The notes: generated by a model not told the origin, from the sequence alone. A stretch of 64,000 bases of DNA from an uncultured Draconibacterium sp. (GCF_963675585.1 NZ_OY776413.1:186001-250000); one strand, 5' to 3'. Shown: positions 1-7,945, counted from the stretch's first letter. Numbers and translations: made by a program.

Positions 1-188
1 TTCGCAGCTTCCTCTGCCGTTTCTACCAATTTAATTTCAGGAAATAACTCAAGTAAGGCATTTAGCGTTTCGCTGTTCGGATCAAATACTTTTACATTTT
101 CAAACTTTGTTGATTTGTTTTGAAAGGCTTGCAGAAAAATCTTTGTTATTCTGCCTCCGCCAATAAATCCAATGCTTTTTGCTTTCAT
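1..188 (-). CDS. ProC-like NAD(P)-binding protein (3' part outside window)
   Basis: Only the N-terminal 62 residues lie inside the window; the reading frame is open to base 1. The ATG is at 188-186. The start reads MKAKSIGFIGGGRITKIF, a beta strand followed by a glycine-rich nucleotide loop (GFIGGGR) as in the Rossmann domain of pyrroline-5-carboxylate reductases and related F420/NADP oxidoreductases. It starts about 29 bases after the stop of the permease at 218-1228 on the same strand, so it is probably the last gene of the metalloid operon or a closely following unit. Full-length ProC would use NAD(P)H to reduce pyrroline-5-carboxylate to proline, but the dimerisation domain is not visible, so a shorter NAD-binding homologue is equally possible. 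Confidence 0.6.
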   Translation of the reverse strand, partial: MKAKSIGFIGGGRITKIFLQAFQNKSTKFENVKVFDPNSETLNALLELFPEIKLVETAEEAA

Positions 189-217
189 ACTATTATTTTT
201 GGGTTAGAAATTGGTTT

Positions 218-1228
218 CTACATTACATAATTAAAAATGAAGCCAACAGCAGTAATTCCCACTGCCACAACCGCAACAAAAACAACAATTAATTGCCACT
301 TTAATACTTTTTTCAGAATAATAATTTCGGGCAACGACAATCCGATAACCGACATCATAAAAGCCAGCGCGGTTCCCAGTGTTACTCCCTTTTCCATCAA
401 CACCGCCACTATTGGTATAATTCCGGCAGCATTTGAATACAAGGGAATTCCCAGCATAATTGCCAAGGGCACAGCATACCAGCTTCCTTCGCCCATTATA
501 CGCGCCAGATAATCTTCAGGAACAAATCCGTGTGCCCCGGCACCAACCGCAATACCTATCAATATGTAAATCCATATTTTTCCAACAATTTCTTTTACGG
601 TATCAAAACCAATATCAATGCGGTCGCTAAAGTTTAACTTTTCTTCCATCAATCCCGGTTGGTTCGATTTTACTTCGTACACCCAATCGGCTACATATTT
701 TTGCAGTTTTAATTTCTCGATAACAAAACCGGCCAGGGTTGCAATTATCAATCCGGTAGCCACATAAATTACAGCTACTTTCCAGCCAAACAGTCCGGCA
801 AGTAAAATCAATGCCACTTCGTTTATAAGTGGTGCGGCAATTAGAAACGAAAAAGTAACTCCAATTGGAATTCCGGCCTCAACAAATCCGAGAAAAAGCG
901 GAATGGCAGAACACGAACAAAATGGCGTTAAAATTCCAAGCCCCGATGCCATCGCATTTCCGGCAAACAATGATTTTCCTTCAAGGGCTTTCCGTGTTTT
1001 TTCTGCCGAGAACCAACTTCGTATAATTCCCACAAAAAATACAATCAACACAAGCAACAACATCACTTTCGGCACTTCAAAAACAAAAAACCAAATGGAT
1101 TCGGTTAAATGTGTCCCTTGTTTTAATCCCATTAACTTGTACACCAATACATCAGCAATATCAGCCAGATTCATGTACAACAAAATCCAAACAAGCAATA
1201 GGCCGATTATTAATAATATTTTTTTCAT
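218..1228 (-). CDS. DUF318/ArsP-type permease
   Basis: Polytopic inner-membrane protein of 336 residues with about eight hydrophobic segments. The signature TPFCSCSAIP at residues 101-110 followed by a GIPIGVTFSF loop is the hallmark of the DUF318 permease family (ArsP_1), which includes efflux pumps for trivalent organoarsenicals and uncharacterised metal/metalloid permeases. Cys104 and Cys106 fit a thiol-binding site for a soft metal. It lies downstream of an ArsR-type repressor, a CxxC thioredoxin and ArsF/ArsG-like genes on the same strand, which supports a role in metalloid or thiol-reactive compound efflux. The operon is broken between this gene and the ArsG-like gene by a transposase and repeat units (1241-2139), so expression may now depend on read-through. 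The true substrate cannot be deduced from sequence. Confidence 0.85.
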   Translation of the reverse strand: MKKILLIIGLLLVWILLYMNLADIADVLVYKLMGLKQGTHLTESIWFFVFEVPKVMLLLVLIVFFVGIIRSWFSAEKTRKALEGKSLFAGNAMASGLGILTPFCSCSAIPLFLGFVEAGIPIGVTFSFLIAAPLINEVALILLAGLFGWKVAVIYVATGLIIATLAGFVIEKLKLQKYVADWVYEVKSNQPGLMEEKLNFSDRIDIGFDTVKEIVGKIWIYILIGIAVGAGAHGFVPEDYLARIMGEGSWYAVPLAIMLGIPLYSNAAGIIPIVAVLMEKGVTLGTALAFMMSVIGLSLPEIIILKKVLKWQLIVVFVAVVAVGITAVGFIFNYVM

Positions 1229-1240
1229 TTTTCGCTATTT

Positions 1241-1394
1241 CGGTGCGTTGCACCTTATTCTTTTAAACGACATAAACATCTCCGCAAACCGTATCTCTTT
1301 TTTTATAATGTTATCTCAAGCGTCAGAGCCTCGAGAGCTTTGTAATATCTTAACTCAATAAATTCTTAAAGGTAGAGACCACCGCAACATTCAC
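1241..1394 (+). repeat. REP-like hairpin unit A beside transposase
   Basis: Begins with the hairpin CGGTGCGTTGCACC (1241-1254, stem GGTGC/GCACC) and ends in ACCGCAACATTCAC (1381-1394). Its last 75 bases (1320-1394) align without gaps to 2065-2139, 58 of 75 identical by hand count. Orientation is drawn arbitrarily as +. Confidence 0.7.
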
Positions 1395-1399
1395 TTCTA

Positions 1400-1861
1400 T
1401 TAATCAAAAAACTGAAACACATAGTCGGCATTAAATTTTATATCGTTCTTCCTCAATATTTCTAGATATTCCTCCCTAAAAGATTTCTTTTTGTGATGTT
1501 CTTCCTGTGTCAATATATAGTTTATAACAACGTCAATCTGTGATCGGGAATGTGAAAATGCGCCATAACCTTTCTGCCACTCAAAATGAAACTCTGAAAA
1601 CCGATTTTCGTTTATCCAGGCGTTTGTAGAAGTTTTTATTTCTTCAACTAATTTGGGTATCATCTGATTTACATTATATCCTATAAAAATATGAATGTGA
1701 TCGGTGACAGCATTAATAGATAACAACTTATGTCCATTATTTTGGACTATTCCTGTAATGTACCTTTCCAATTCATTTTTCCATTCATTGCGAATTAGTG
1801 CCTGCCTATTCTTCGGAGAGAAAACCAGATGAACGTACATTTGTGTATATGTATTTGCCAT
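1400..1861 (-). CDS. tnpA: Y1-type transposase (IS200/RAYT-like)
   Basis: A complete 153-residue single-domain HUH transposase. The metal-binding HUH motif is His55-Ile-His57 (DHIHIFI) and the catalytic tyrosine is most likely Tyr115 in the INYILTQEEHH segment; both are intact, so the enzyme may be active. Proteins of this family nick and rejoin single-stranded DNA at subterminal hairpins (IS200/IS605) or at REP palindromes (RAYT group). Hairpins with stem GGTGC/GCACC occur on both sides (1241-1254, 1886-1899, 1936-1949, 2116-2128). No tnpB is present. The gene is inserted in the middle of the metalloid operon and transcribed in the same direction as it. Whether this is a mobile IS or a domesticated RAYT with REP units is undecided. 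Confidence 0.9.
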   Translation of the reverse strand: MANTYTQMYVHLVFSPKNRQALIRNEWKNELERYITGIVQNNGHKLLSINAVTDHIHIFIGYNVNQMIPKLVEEIKTSTNAWINENRFSEFHFEWQKGYGAFSHSRSQIDVVINYILTQEEHHKKKSFREEYLEILRKNDIKFNADYVFQFFD

Positions 1862-1885
1862 TTGATAATTCTTTTTAAACTGTTT

Positions 1886-1899
1886 CGGTGCGCTGCACC
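1886..1899. repeat. GGTGC/GCACC hairpin upstream of tnpA
   Basis: CGGTGCGCTGCACC folds into a five-pair stem with a three-base loop, 24 bases upstream of the transposase start. It is nearly identical to the hairpins at 1241 and 1936 and is a candidate transposase recognition hairpin. Confidence 0.65.
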
Positions 1900-1935
1900 T
1901 TCATTTTTGTATTTATATTTTGCTACAAATATGAG

Positions 1936-2139
1936 CGGTGCGCTGCACCTATGGTTTTCTAATATATTGTAATCTGTAAATATCTAATGTACACTTTACC
2001 TTGTTTGTTAAATCGCAACAAACATTTTCTAAACAATCCATCCAGGTTGCGCATGTTTTCAAAAGCGGTAGAGCCGCGAAATCTTTGTAACACCTAACCT
2101 CAATATATTCCAGCAGGTGCAGAGCACCGCAACATTCAC
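1936..2139 (+). repeat. REP-like hairpin unit B
   Basis: A 204-base unit opening with CGGTGCGCTGCACC (1936-1949) and closing with the hairpin GGTGCAGAGCACC (2116-2128) and then CGCAACATTCAC. It also holds the hairpin GCGGTAGAGCCGC at 2065-2077. It is in direct orientation to unit A (1241-1394) on the far side of tnpA. It occupies the space between the ArsG-like gene and tnpA; the weak open frame inside it (1949-2143) is not a gene. Confidence 0.7.
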
Positions 2140-2855
2140 ACAATAGGCGCTATAAAAATCACCCACAAATAATACACTCCAACTCCAATAAACACCGACG
2201 CAATTATACGACGCATCCACACCTCAACCTGCTTTAATGCGTTGTAAAACCGGCCAACACCAGAAATGGTAAAAGCCAGTAACCAGGCAATTATTATGAC
2301 AGGAATTCCGGTAGCCAACGCATAAACAATGGGTAAAATCAATCCTTTTGCAGAACCTATGGACATGGGAATTAACATGCCAAAATAAAGCACCCCGCTA
2401 TACGGACAAAAGGCCAGTGCAAATACAACACCCAGCAACAACACATTCCAAAAGTTCCACTTGTTTTTTTCCTCCAGTTTTTTTGAAAAAAGATTTAATC
2501 CCGGAAAGTCAATCTTTATAACTCCCAGCATAAACAAACCAACCACAAGGAGCAGTGGCCCCAGAATTTTTTCGCCGTGTAAACGAAAAAACGATGATAT
2601 TTTAAACTGGTCGGCGCCTAAAAACAACAGAATTGCCAACACCGAATAAGAAAGAGCTCTTCCAAGTGTATAAATCAATCCATTGTAAAAAACACGTTTT
2701 TTTACCTCAATGTCTTTACCAATGTAACCAATTGCTGTAATGTTGGTGGCCATAGGGCACGGACTGATTGCTGTTAGTAAGCCTAAAAAGAATGCCGACA
2801 AAACAGGCACACTTGAGTTCTCGTAAAGCGAAGTCAGGAATTCTTCCATTATCAA
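2136..2855 (-). CDS. ArsG/CcdA-like membrane transporter
   Basis: An inner-membrane protein of about 239 residues with six or so hydrophobic helices, related to the CcdA/DsbD membrane domain. The first helix carries ISPCPMATN (Cys33 in the ORF numbering) and a later helix carries FCPYSGVLYFG; paired intramembrane cysteines in these positions are how CcdA-fold proteins relay electrons. NCBI-style naming for this branch is ArsG, linked to efflux or handling of aromatic arsenicals. The start could be the ATG at 2855 or the ATG two codons later (2849). It begins 3 bases after the stop of the ArsF-like gene, which points to co-translation. A plausible role is passing reducing power to the lumenal CxxC partner or exporting the arsenical; that is inference. 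Confidence 0.8.
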   Translation of the reverse strand: MIMEEFLTSLYENSSVPVLSAFFLGLLTAISPCPMATNITAIGYIGKDIEVKKRVFYNGLIYTLGRALSYSVLAILLFLGADQFKISSFFRLHGEKILGPLLLVVGLFMLGVIKIDFPGLNLFSKKLEEKNKWNFWNVLLLGVVFALAFCPYSGVLYFGMLIPMSIGSAKGLILPIVYALATGIPVIIIAWLLAFTISGVGRFYNALKQVEVWMRRIIASVFIGVGVYYLWVIFIAPIV

Positions 2856-2858
2856 CTA

Positions 2859-3269
2859 TTATTCGTTTAATGCTTCCCGAATGGCTTCTTGCAATTTTTC
2901 AGGTTGTTTTAATGCATACATAAAACCTTTGCTGGTAAGGTCGATTGTTTTATCTCCCTTTACAATGATCAGTGCCGAACCGGTAACTCCCATTTTTTTA
3001 ACCAACTTTTTATTGGCCGAATCCTCGGCGTTGTATGATTTAAAAACCAACTCGCCGTTTTCTTTTGCATCGGCATAAGGTTGTTCTTTCAGTACTTTTT
3101 TTGTTTCTTTTTCAATGGCCATACAGGTGGGGCAACGTCTGGTATTGTGGAAATAATACACTTCAGTTTTGTTGCCTTCCGTTTTATTACTCACTGATGT
3201 TTCGGCACTTGCAGCAAACACAAACAACACCACAGTTATTGCTAAAAGAATTGATTTTACGGTTTTCAT
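2859..3269 (-). CDS. ArsF-like exported CxxC protein
   Basis: A 136-residue protein with a cleavable signal peptide (hydrophobic residues 6-21, AASAET). A thioredoxin-like fold follows: YYFHNTRRCPTC places a CxxC at Cys46 and Cys49, and the later MGVTGSALII resembles the cis-Pro region but lacks an obvious cis-proline. It matches the family annotated as ArsF-type. The neighbouring CcdA-like gene (2136-2855) begins 3 bases downstream, so this is probably its periplasmic redox partner. The reaction itself is unproven. Confidence 0.78.
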   Translation of the reverse strand: MKTVKSILLAITVVLFVFAASAETSVSNKTEGNKTEVYYFHNTRRCPTCMAIEKETKKVLKEQPYADAKENGELVFKSYNAEDSANKKLVKKMGVTGSALIIVKGDKTIDLTSKGFMYALKQPEKLQEAIREALNE

Positions 3270-3301
3270 TGTTTCAATTTTATTGAGTTTTTTTTACTAT
3301 T

Positions 3302-3535
3302 CTATTGGCCAAGTAGTTCCTTAAGTTCCTTCGTTTTAGGCAATCTTCCGGTTAATACAACTTTCCCGTCAACCACCAAGCCAGGAGTACGCATTACGCC
3401 ATATTGCATAATCTTATAAATGTCCTCTTCTTTTTCAATATTGGCTTCAATTCCCATTTCAGCTACAACTTCGCGTGTTAGCTCTTCCAGTTTTTTACAC
3501 TTTGTACAACCGGTTCCTAATACTTTTATGTCCAT
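3302..3535 (-). CDS. Small thioredoxin-like CxxC protein
   Basis: A 77-residue cytoplasmic protein of the redox-active disulfide protein 2 (MTH895) type. The active site is GCTKC (Cys10, Cys13), and TPGLVVDGK near residue 50 gives the cis-Pro loop. These mini-thioredoxins are repeatedly found beside ArsR-type repressors and DUF318 permeases. It lies first in the transcription unit after the repressor, with an operator-like palindrome (3639-3656) about 100 bases upstream. It probably reduces or delivers thiol-bound metalloid to the permease; this is inferred from gene neighbourhood. Confidence 0.88.
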   Translation of the reverse strand: MDIKVLGTGCTKCKKLEELTREVVAEMGIEANIEKEEDIYKIMQYGVMRTPGLVVDGKVVLTGRLPKTKELKELLGQ

Positions 3536-3544
3536 ATTTATATA

Positions 3545-3577
3545 GTTTTCAGTAGCAGTTACAGTTTACAGTTACAA
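3545..3577. repeat. Short CAGTTACAGTTTACAG simple repeat
   Basis: An imperfect 9-to-10-base repeat of CAGTtACAGTT type between the thioredoxin gene and its operator, in the leader of the redox operon. No function is evident. Confidence 0.4.
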
Positions 3578-3638
3578 AACCTATAAGAATGATCTTTCTG
3601 CTTGTTTACTTTTACTGCGCTCTAATTATTTGTTCGTA

Positions 3639-3656
3639 GTTCGCAAAAAAACGAAC
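3639..3656. promoter_or_regulatory. ArsR-type operator 2 (before thioredoxin operon)
   Basis: GTTCG-CAAAAAAA-CGAAC is an inverted repeat with 5-bp arms and an 8-bp spacer, extended to 6 bp by flanking A/T (3638-3657). The same arms and spacing occur at 3994-4011 before the repressor gene. It sits between the repressor and the thioredoxin gene, so the repressor probably controls both units separately. Confidence 0.75.
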
Positions 3657-3672
3657 TGTTATTGTAAATTTT

Positions 3673-3972
3673 TTATATATCCCAAAATGTTTTAAATAAA
3701 TCCTGTGCTTCTTTCCAGTTGGCTTTGTTTACACAATACTTAACACGTGGAGCTTCAATTTCACCCTGAATTAATCCGGCATCTTTTAACTCTTTTAAAT
3801 GCTGCGAAAGTGTTGATTTGGCAATGGGCAGTTCACTGCTTAAATCGCCGCTATAACAACACGACTGGCTGCCTAGCAACTGCATTACATACACCCGAAC
3901 CGGATGCCCCAATGCCTTTGCATAACGTGCCATCCTTGTCTGGTCTTCTGAAATTATTTTAATATCTGTCAT
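3673..3972 (-). CDS. ArsR/SmtB-family winged-helix repressor
   Basis: A 99-residue metalloregulator-type repressor. The recognition helix is in SELPIAKSTLSQHLKELKDAG, and the beta wing follows (EIEAPRVKYCVNK). Candidate inducer-sensing cysteines are Cys38-Cys39 and Cys80 when counted from the chosen start. The start is placed at 3972 because AAGAGGAAAAT precedes it as a good ribosome-binding site, while the 20-residue upstream extension would run through the operator at 3994-4011. Probable job: repress its own promoter and the downstream redox/permease genes until a thiol-reactive metalloid binds. The CC pair differs from the CxC of classical ArsR, so the inducer is uncertain. Confidence 0.9.
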   Translation of the reverse strand: MTDIKIISEDQTRMARYAKALGHPVRVYVMQLLGSQSCCYSGDLSSELPIAKSTLSQHLKELKDAGLIQGEIEAPRVKYCVNKANWKEAQDLFKTFWDI

Positions 3973-3993
3973 ATTTTCCTCTTCTTGTTCGTT

Positions 3994-4011
3994 GTTCGCA
4001 AAATTACGAAC
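3994..4011 (-). promoter_or_regulatory. Autoregulatory operator with embedded -7 box
   Basis: Read on the minus strand this is GTTCG-TAATTTTG-CGAAC. The 8-bp spacer of the inverted repeat is itself a perfect Bacteroidota -7 element (TAnnTTTG), so repressor binding would cover the promoter. A weak -33 candidate (TTGC, 4028-4025) lies 18 bases upstream. The first codon of the repressor is 22 bases downstream. Confidence 0.78.
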
Positions 4012-4088
4012 TATTTTTGATTTAGCAACCATTCTTTTAAAAAATTACTGATAATAAGTGTAAAATGATTCAGGTAATAACTAATCAC

Positions 4089-4096
4089 TAATTTTG
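4089..4096 (+). promoter_or_regulatory. -7 promoter box for hrpB
   Basis: TAATTTTG matches TAnnTTTG and lies 24 bases before the TTG start of hrpB; transcription would begin near 4102. Confidence 0.5.
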
Positions 4097-4119
4097 CACA
4101 CAATTTAAAAGATGCAACT

Positions 4120-6609
4120 TTGAGTTTTAATCCATACAAAACAGACCTTCCGATAGTGGAAGTCATCGACGAGGTAAAAAATCATTTATCAAAAAACAAT
4201 ACACTGGTGGTAAGTGCATCAACCGGTGCCGGTAAAAGTACTTTGCTCCCACTAGCATTATTGGATGAAGACTGGCTGAAAGGACAGAAAATAATCATGC
4301 TCGAGCCGCGACGTTTAGCTGCCCGAACCATTGCCATGCGACTTGCCGAACTACTGGGTGAAAAGGTTGGCGAGCGTGTGGGATACCGCATCCGTTTTGA
4401 GAACTGTATTGGAAAAACCACACAACTGGAAGTTGTTACCGAAGGAATACTTACCCGAATGTTGCAAACCGACAATGCCCTTGAAGGTATTGGATTGGTC
4501 ATTTTTGATGAGTTTCACGAGCGGAGTCTTTTTGCCGATGTGGCTCTGGCTTTGTCGCGTGAAGCCCAGCAGGTTTTACGTCCCGATTTGCGCTTACTAA
4601 TTATGTCGGCCACACTGAACATGCCGCAGCTAACACAACTTTTAAACGCTCCGTTTGTGGTAAGCGAAGGCCGTCAATATCCGGTTGAAATTTTCTACGA
4701 AGGCGAAAACGACCTGCAACTATTACCCGAATTAACAAGCCGTGTGGTAAACAAAGCGGTAAAAGAACAGAAAGGTGATATCCTGGTATTTCTTCCAGGA
4801 GAAGCGGAAATAAAAGCTTGCGAAAAAATTTTGCGAAACACACAAAACGGGATTTCAATTCATCCGCTTTACGGACAACTTTCGCCGCAAAAACAATACG
4901 CAGCCATTATGCCGCACCGCGAAGGACGGCGTAAAATTATTCTGGCCACCTCAATTGCCGAAACCAGTTTAACCATTGAAGGCATTTCGGTTGTGGTGGA
5001 TACTGGCTTTGCGCGAACCATGAAATTTAATCCCAACACGGGTCTATCACGTTTGGAAACCATCGACATTACATTGGATTCTGCCGATCAAAGAGCCGGA
5101 CGTGCAGGAAGACTGGGTCCCGGAGTGTGTTACCGTATGTGGACCAAAGCCACGCAACACCGGCTCGAAAAACACCGGACTCCTGAAATCGAAGAGGCTG
5201 ATCTGGCATCGCTTGCTCTGGAAATGGCAAAATGGGGAGTGGACGATATTAATAGTCTTACCTGGCTAACTCCACCACCCAAAGGCCATGTTGAACAAGC
5301 CAAAGAACTGTTGCAACAAATAGAAGCCCTCGAAGACGGCAAGATCACCGAACATGGAAAAGCCATTCATAAACTCCCCTGCCACCCGCGACTGGCACAT
5401 ATGTTACTTTTGGCCGATGAAGAAGATTTAACTGCTTTGGCCTGCGATGTGGCCGCACTGCTCGATGAACGCGACCCGCTTGGTAAAGAATCGGGAATTG
5501 ATATTAACCTGCGCATTGAAGCTTTACGCCGTTTCAGAAAAGGAACACTAAAAAACAAACGATTAAAACGGATTGCCAAAACAGCTGAACAGTACCGCCG
5601 CATGCTGAATGTAGAAGAAGACAATTCAGCAGTAGATTGTTTTGAAACAGGCTTGCTACTTGCCTTTGCCTATCCCGAACGAATTGCACATGCTACACCC
5701 GGAAACAATGCCCAGTTTAAACTGGCCAACGGAAACATTGCGGCTGCCGGTCATCAGGATGACTTGGCGCATGAACCCTGGCTGGCCATCGCAAGTTTGA
5801 ATGCGCGCGATGGTGTTGGGCGAATTTTTCTGGCATCGCCCATTAATCCTAAAGATCTGGCTCCGATGGTAAAATCGGTTGAATCAATTTACTGGGATAC
5901 AAAACGCGGAGGATTTACTGCTCAAACAGAACTGCGTATTGGAAATATTGTGCTGCAAAGTAAACCACTAACAAACTTCGACGAGAGCCAAAAAATAAAA
6001 GCAATTTCGGATGCACTAAAAAAAGAAGGTGCCTGGTTGCTCGATTTCAACAAAGAAGTTGAACAATGGCAAAACAGAGTAAACAGTTTGCGCATTTGGG
6101 ATAAGGAAAATAAGTGGCCCAATGTAAGTACCGATCATTTATTAGCGACAAATGCAGAGTGGTTATCGCCCTACCTGAGTACGATTCGAAAACCGGAAGA
6201 CCTGAAAAAAATCGATTTGAAAACCGTACTTCAACATCACCTGAATTACGAATTACAGAACAAACTGGACAAATTGGCACCCGAACGAATGGAAGTTCCC
6301 AGCGGATCGAATATAAAACTCAACTATCAGGCAAATGGTGAGCCACCTGTTTTAGCTGTTCGTTTGCAAGAAGTTTTTGGGCTATTGGAAACACCAACAG
6401 TAAATCGGGGGAATGTAAAAGTTCTGGTGCATTTGCTTTCGCCCGGTTTTAAAGCCGTTCAAATTACGGGCGATTTAAACAGCTTTTGGACCAATGCATA
6501 TTTCGACGTTAAAAAGGAAATGAAAGCACGTTACCCCAAACACCACTGGCCCGATAATCCGCTTGAGGCAGAACCATTGAGGGGAGTTAAGCGAAAAACA
6601 AAAGATTAG
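4120..6609 (+). CDS. hrpB: ATP-dependent RNA helicase HrpB
   Basis: An 829-residue DEAH/RHA helicase of the usual HrpB length. Motifs in order: Walker A STGAGKST near residue 37, EPRR (motif Ia), DEFHERS (motif II, DEFH variant), MSATLN (motif III), ATSIAETSLTIEG (motif V), and QRAGRAGR (motif VI). A helicase-associated region and the C-terminal HrpB domain ending in the HHWPDNPLEAEP segment follow. The start is a TTG at 4120; the nearby ATG at 4112 is out of frame and stops after three codons. The gene is divergent from the ArsR-type repressor with a -7 box at 4089. Cellular role of HrpB in most bacteria is poorly defined. Confidence 0.96.
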   Translation: MSFNPYKTDLPIVEVIDEVKNHLSKNNTLVVSASTGAGKSTLLPLALLDEDWLKGQKIIMLEPRRLAARTIAMRLAELLGEKVGERVGYRIRFENCIGKTTQLEVVTEGILTRMLQTDNALEGIGLVIFDEFHERSLFADVALALSREAQQVLRPDLRLLIMSATLNMPQLTQLLNAPFVVSEGRQYPVEIFYEGENDLQLLPELTSRVVNKAVKEQKGDILVFLPGEAEIKACEKILRNTQNGISIHPLYGQLSPQKQYAAIMPHREGRRKIILATSIAETSLTIEGISVVVDTGFARTMKFNPNTGLSRLETIDITLDSADQRAGRAGRLGPGVCYRMWTKATQHRLEKHRTPEIEEADLASLALEMAKWGVDDINSLTWLTPPPKGHVEQAKELLQQIEALEDGKITEHGKAIHKLPCHPRLAHMLLLADEEDLTALACDVAALLDERDPLGKESGIDINLRIEALRRFRKGTLKNKRLKRIAKTAEQYRRMLNVEEDNSAVDCFETGLLLAFAYPERIAHATPGNNAQFKLANGNIAAAGHQDDLAHEPWLAIASLNARDGVGRIFLASPINPKDLAPMVKSVESIYWDTKRGGFTAQTELRIGNIVLQSKPLTNFDESQKIKAISDALKKEGAWLLDFNKEVEQWQNRVNSLRIWDKENKWPNVSTDHLLATNAEWLSPYLSTIRKPEDLKKIDLKTVLQHHLNYELQNKLDKLAPERMEVPSGSNIKLNYQANGEPPVLAVRLQEVFGLLETPTVNRGNVKVLVHLLSPGFKAVQITGDLNSFWTNAYFDVKKEMKARYPKHHWPDNPLEAEPLRGVKRKTKD

Positions 6610-6624
6610 AGTTGTCGCTTAATT

Positions 6625-6651
6625 GAGAGGTTGACTTGAAGTCACACTCTC
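6625..6651. terminator. Hairpin between convergent genes
   Basis: Nested palindrome GAGAG..TGACTTgAAGTCA..CTCTC between the ends of hrpB and the reductase gene. It lacks a clear U-tract, so termination strength is uncertain. Confidence 0.4.
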
Positions 6652-6652
6652 A

Positions 6653-7189
6653 CTAACGCCGCCGATACGTATCCTGCGTTACAGCATTCAGAAAAACTTC
6701 CGATTTTACATGTTCAAATTCCAAAGGCGCTTCCAATTCGCCAAATAAAGGATAGCCGCCACCCAATAAAATGGGGATAGTAGTTAGAATCATCTCATCA
6801 ATCAGGTCTTCCTTTAAAAAACTTTGTATTAGAGTCCCTCCATCGATATACAATTGAATAAAGCCTTTTGTATGAATTTTGTCTACAATTTCAGAAAGAG
6901 CCCCATTAACCAATTCCACTTTTCCCTTGTACTCTTCCGGCAACGTTTTAAGTGAATTACTCACCACAAAAACTGGTTTGGTATAAGGCCATGGAATCTC
7001 AAAACCACAAACAACATCAAAAGTTTTGCGCCCCATTACAAGTGCGTCAATCTGCTCGGTAAAAGCATTGTACCCCATATCCAAACCATCGGGATTTGGA
7101 ACAGAATGCAGCCAATCTATTCCTCCGTTTTTATCGGCAATGTAGCCGTCTATACTTTTGGCTATAAATACGTAGTTTTTGCTGGTCAT
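6653..7189 (-). CDS. RibD C-terminal/DHFR-fold reductase
   Basis: A 178-residue protein of the dihydrofolate-reductase family (RibD_C fold). The start YVFIAKSIDGYIADKNGGIDWL is the typical first strand and loop, ALVMGRKTFD gives the NADPH-binding strand, and LYIDGGTLIQSFL plus the LLGGGYPLFG segment are conserved in family members often annotated as dihydrofolate reductase family proteins. It is likely an NADPH-dependent reductase with a pterin- or pyrimidine-like substrate; the true substrate is unknown. It stands alone, convergent with hrpB. Confidence 0.88.
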   Translation of the reverse strand: MTSKNYVFIAKSIDGYIADKNGGIDWLHSVPNPDGLDMGYNAFTEQIDALVMGRKTFDVVCGFEIPWPYTKPVFVVSNSLKTLPEEYKGKVELVNGALSEIVDKIHTKGFIQLYIDGGTLIQSFLKEDLIDEMILTTIPILLGGGYPLFGELEAPLEFEHVKSEVFLNAVTQDTYRRR

Positions 7190-7240
7190 TCTTTTTCTGT
7201 TATAAAATCACACCTTTCAAAAGGCAAATTAATCAATTTT

Positions 7241-7945
7241 TTAAAATCCGATAATCACTTTTGTATCCATCGATTTTACAGGATTGGACGAATTAAACTG
7301 CGTGTCGTAAATATTCTTAAGTCCCACATCTGTTCTGATATTTTTATACTTTGCACGTAATCCCCCGCCAATTTCAGTTTGAAAGAACAAAGGATTCATC
7401 TGCATCAACGGATCATACACCTGAGCTGTTTTATTGAACGACGGAGCGGCATATTGTCCATAAATATAGGCACTCAACCAGTCGGTAATTTCATATTCCA
7501 GCGAAGAATTAAAACTAAACCGGTAATTGGTTTGAAAGGCACTTAAAACGGTATTCTGCTTTAACAATCCCATGCCAAGTTGAAACGAAAGTTTGTTGGT
7601 TGGCCGATAGATAAAACGATTGTTATAATGTTGATATGCCCCAAGATTATCAAACGTTGTTTCTGTTTTACTTTGTTCAAATGTTAATCCCTTAAACAGT
7701 GTATTTTCAGTTTCAGGAGTTTTAAATTGATACCGGTTTATAATTGCATCGCCCGCAACAGGTAAAAAATTTTGATTAAAAATATCCGGTTCAAAGTCGG
7801 GTAAAAAAAGTGAAGGTGCCAGTTCGTTTTCAATAAAAGCTGGCTGAACCATCAGCTTTGTAGTATCTTCCGACTGGGAAAAACTTTTATACGCCAAAAA
7901 AAGAAAAATAACAACTAGCAGATGTACAGGAAGTTTTTTAATCAT
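7241..7945 (-). CDS. Exported beta-rich protein, possible outer-membrane protein
   Basis: I do not recognise a named family. Start chosen at the ATG at 7945, giving a clear signal peptide (IKKLPVHLLVVIFLFLAYKSFSQ region) ending before SEDTTK. The mature part has alternating polar and aromatic residues in short strands (FIYRPTNKLSFQLGMGLL; WLSAYIYGQYAAP; GGGLRAKYKNIRTDVGLKNIY) and ends in Phe (VIIGF), features of small outer-membrane beta-barrels or periplasmic beta proteins of this phylum. It has no close partner gene; the next gene upstream starts divergently at 8167. Confidence 0.6.
   Translation of the reverse strand: MIKKLPVHLLVVIFLFLAYKSFSQSEDTTKLMVQPAFIENELAPSLFLPDFEPDIFNQNFLPVAGDAIINRYQFKTPETENTLFKGLTFEQSKTETTFDNLGAYQHYNNRFIYRPTNKLSFQLGMGLLKQNTVLSAFQTNYRFSFNSSLEYEITDWLSAYIYGQYAAPSFNKTAQVYDPLMQMNPLFFQTEIGGGLRAKYKNIRTDVGLKNIYDTQFNSSNPVKSMDTKVIIGF

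Noticed and set aside
903-1361. 152-codon plus-strand frame
   Set aside because: It is the antisense shadow of the DUF318 permease and extends into the repeat unit.
1949-2143. 64-codon minus-strand frame rich in Cys
   Set aside because: It lies wholly inside the REP-like repeat unit B and has no promoter or family features; the sequence is explained by the repeat.
4112-4123. ATG at 4112 as start of hrpB
   Set aside because: It is out of frame and reaches a stop after three codons; the TTG at 4120 is in frame.
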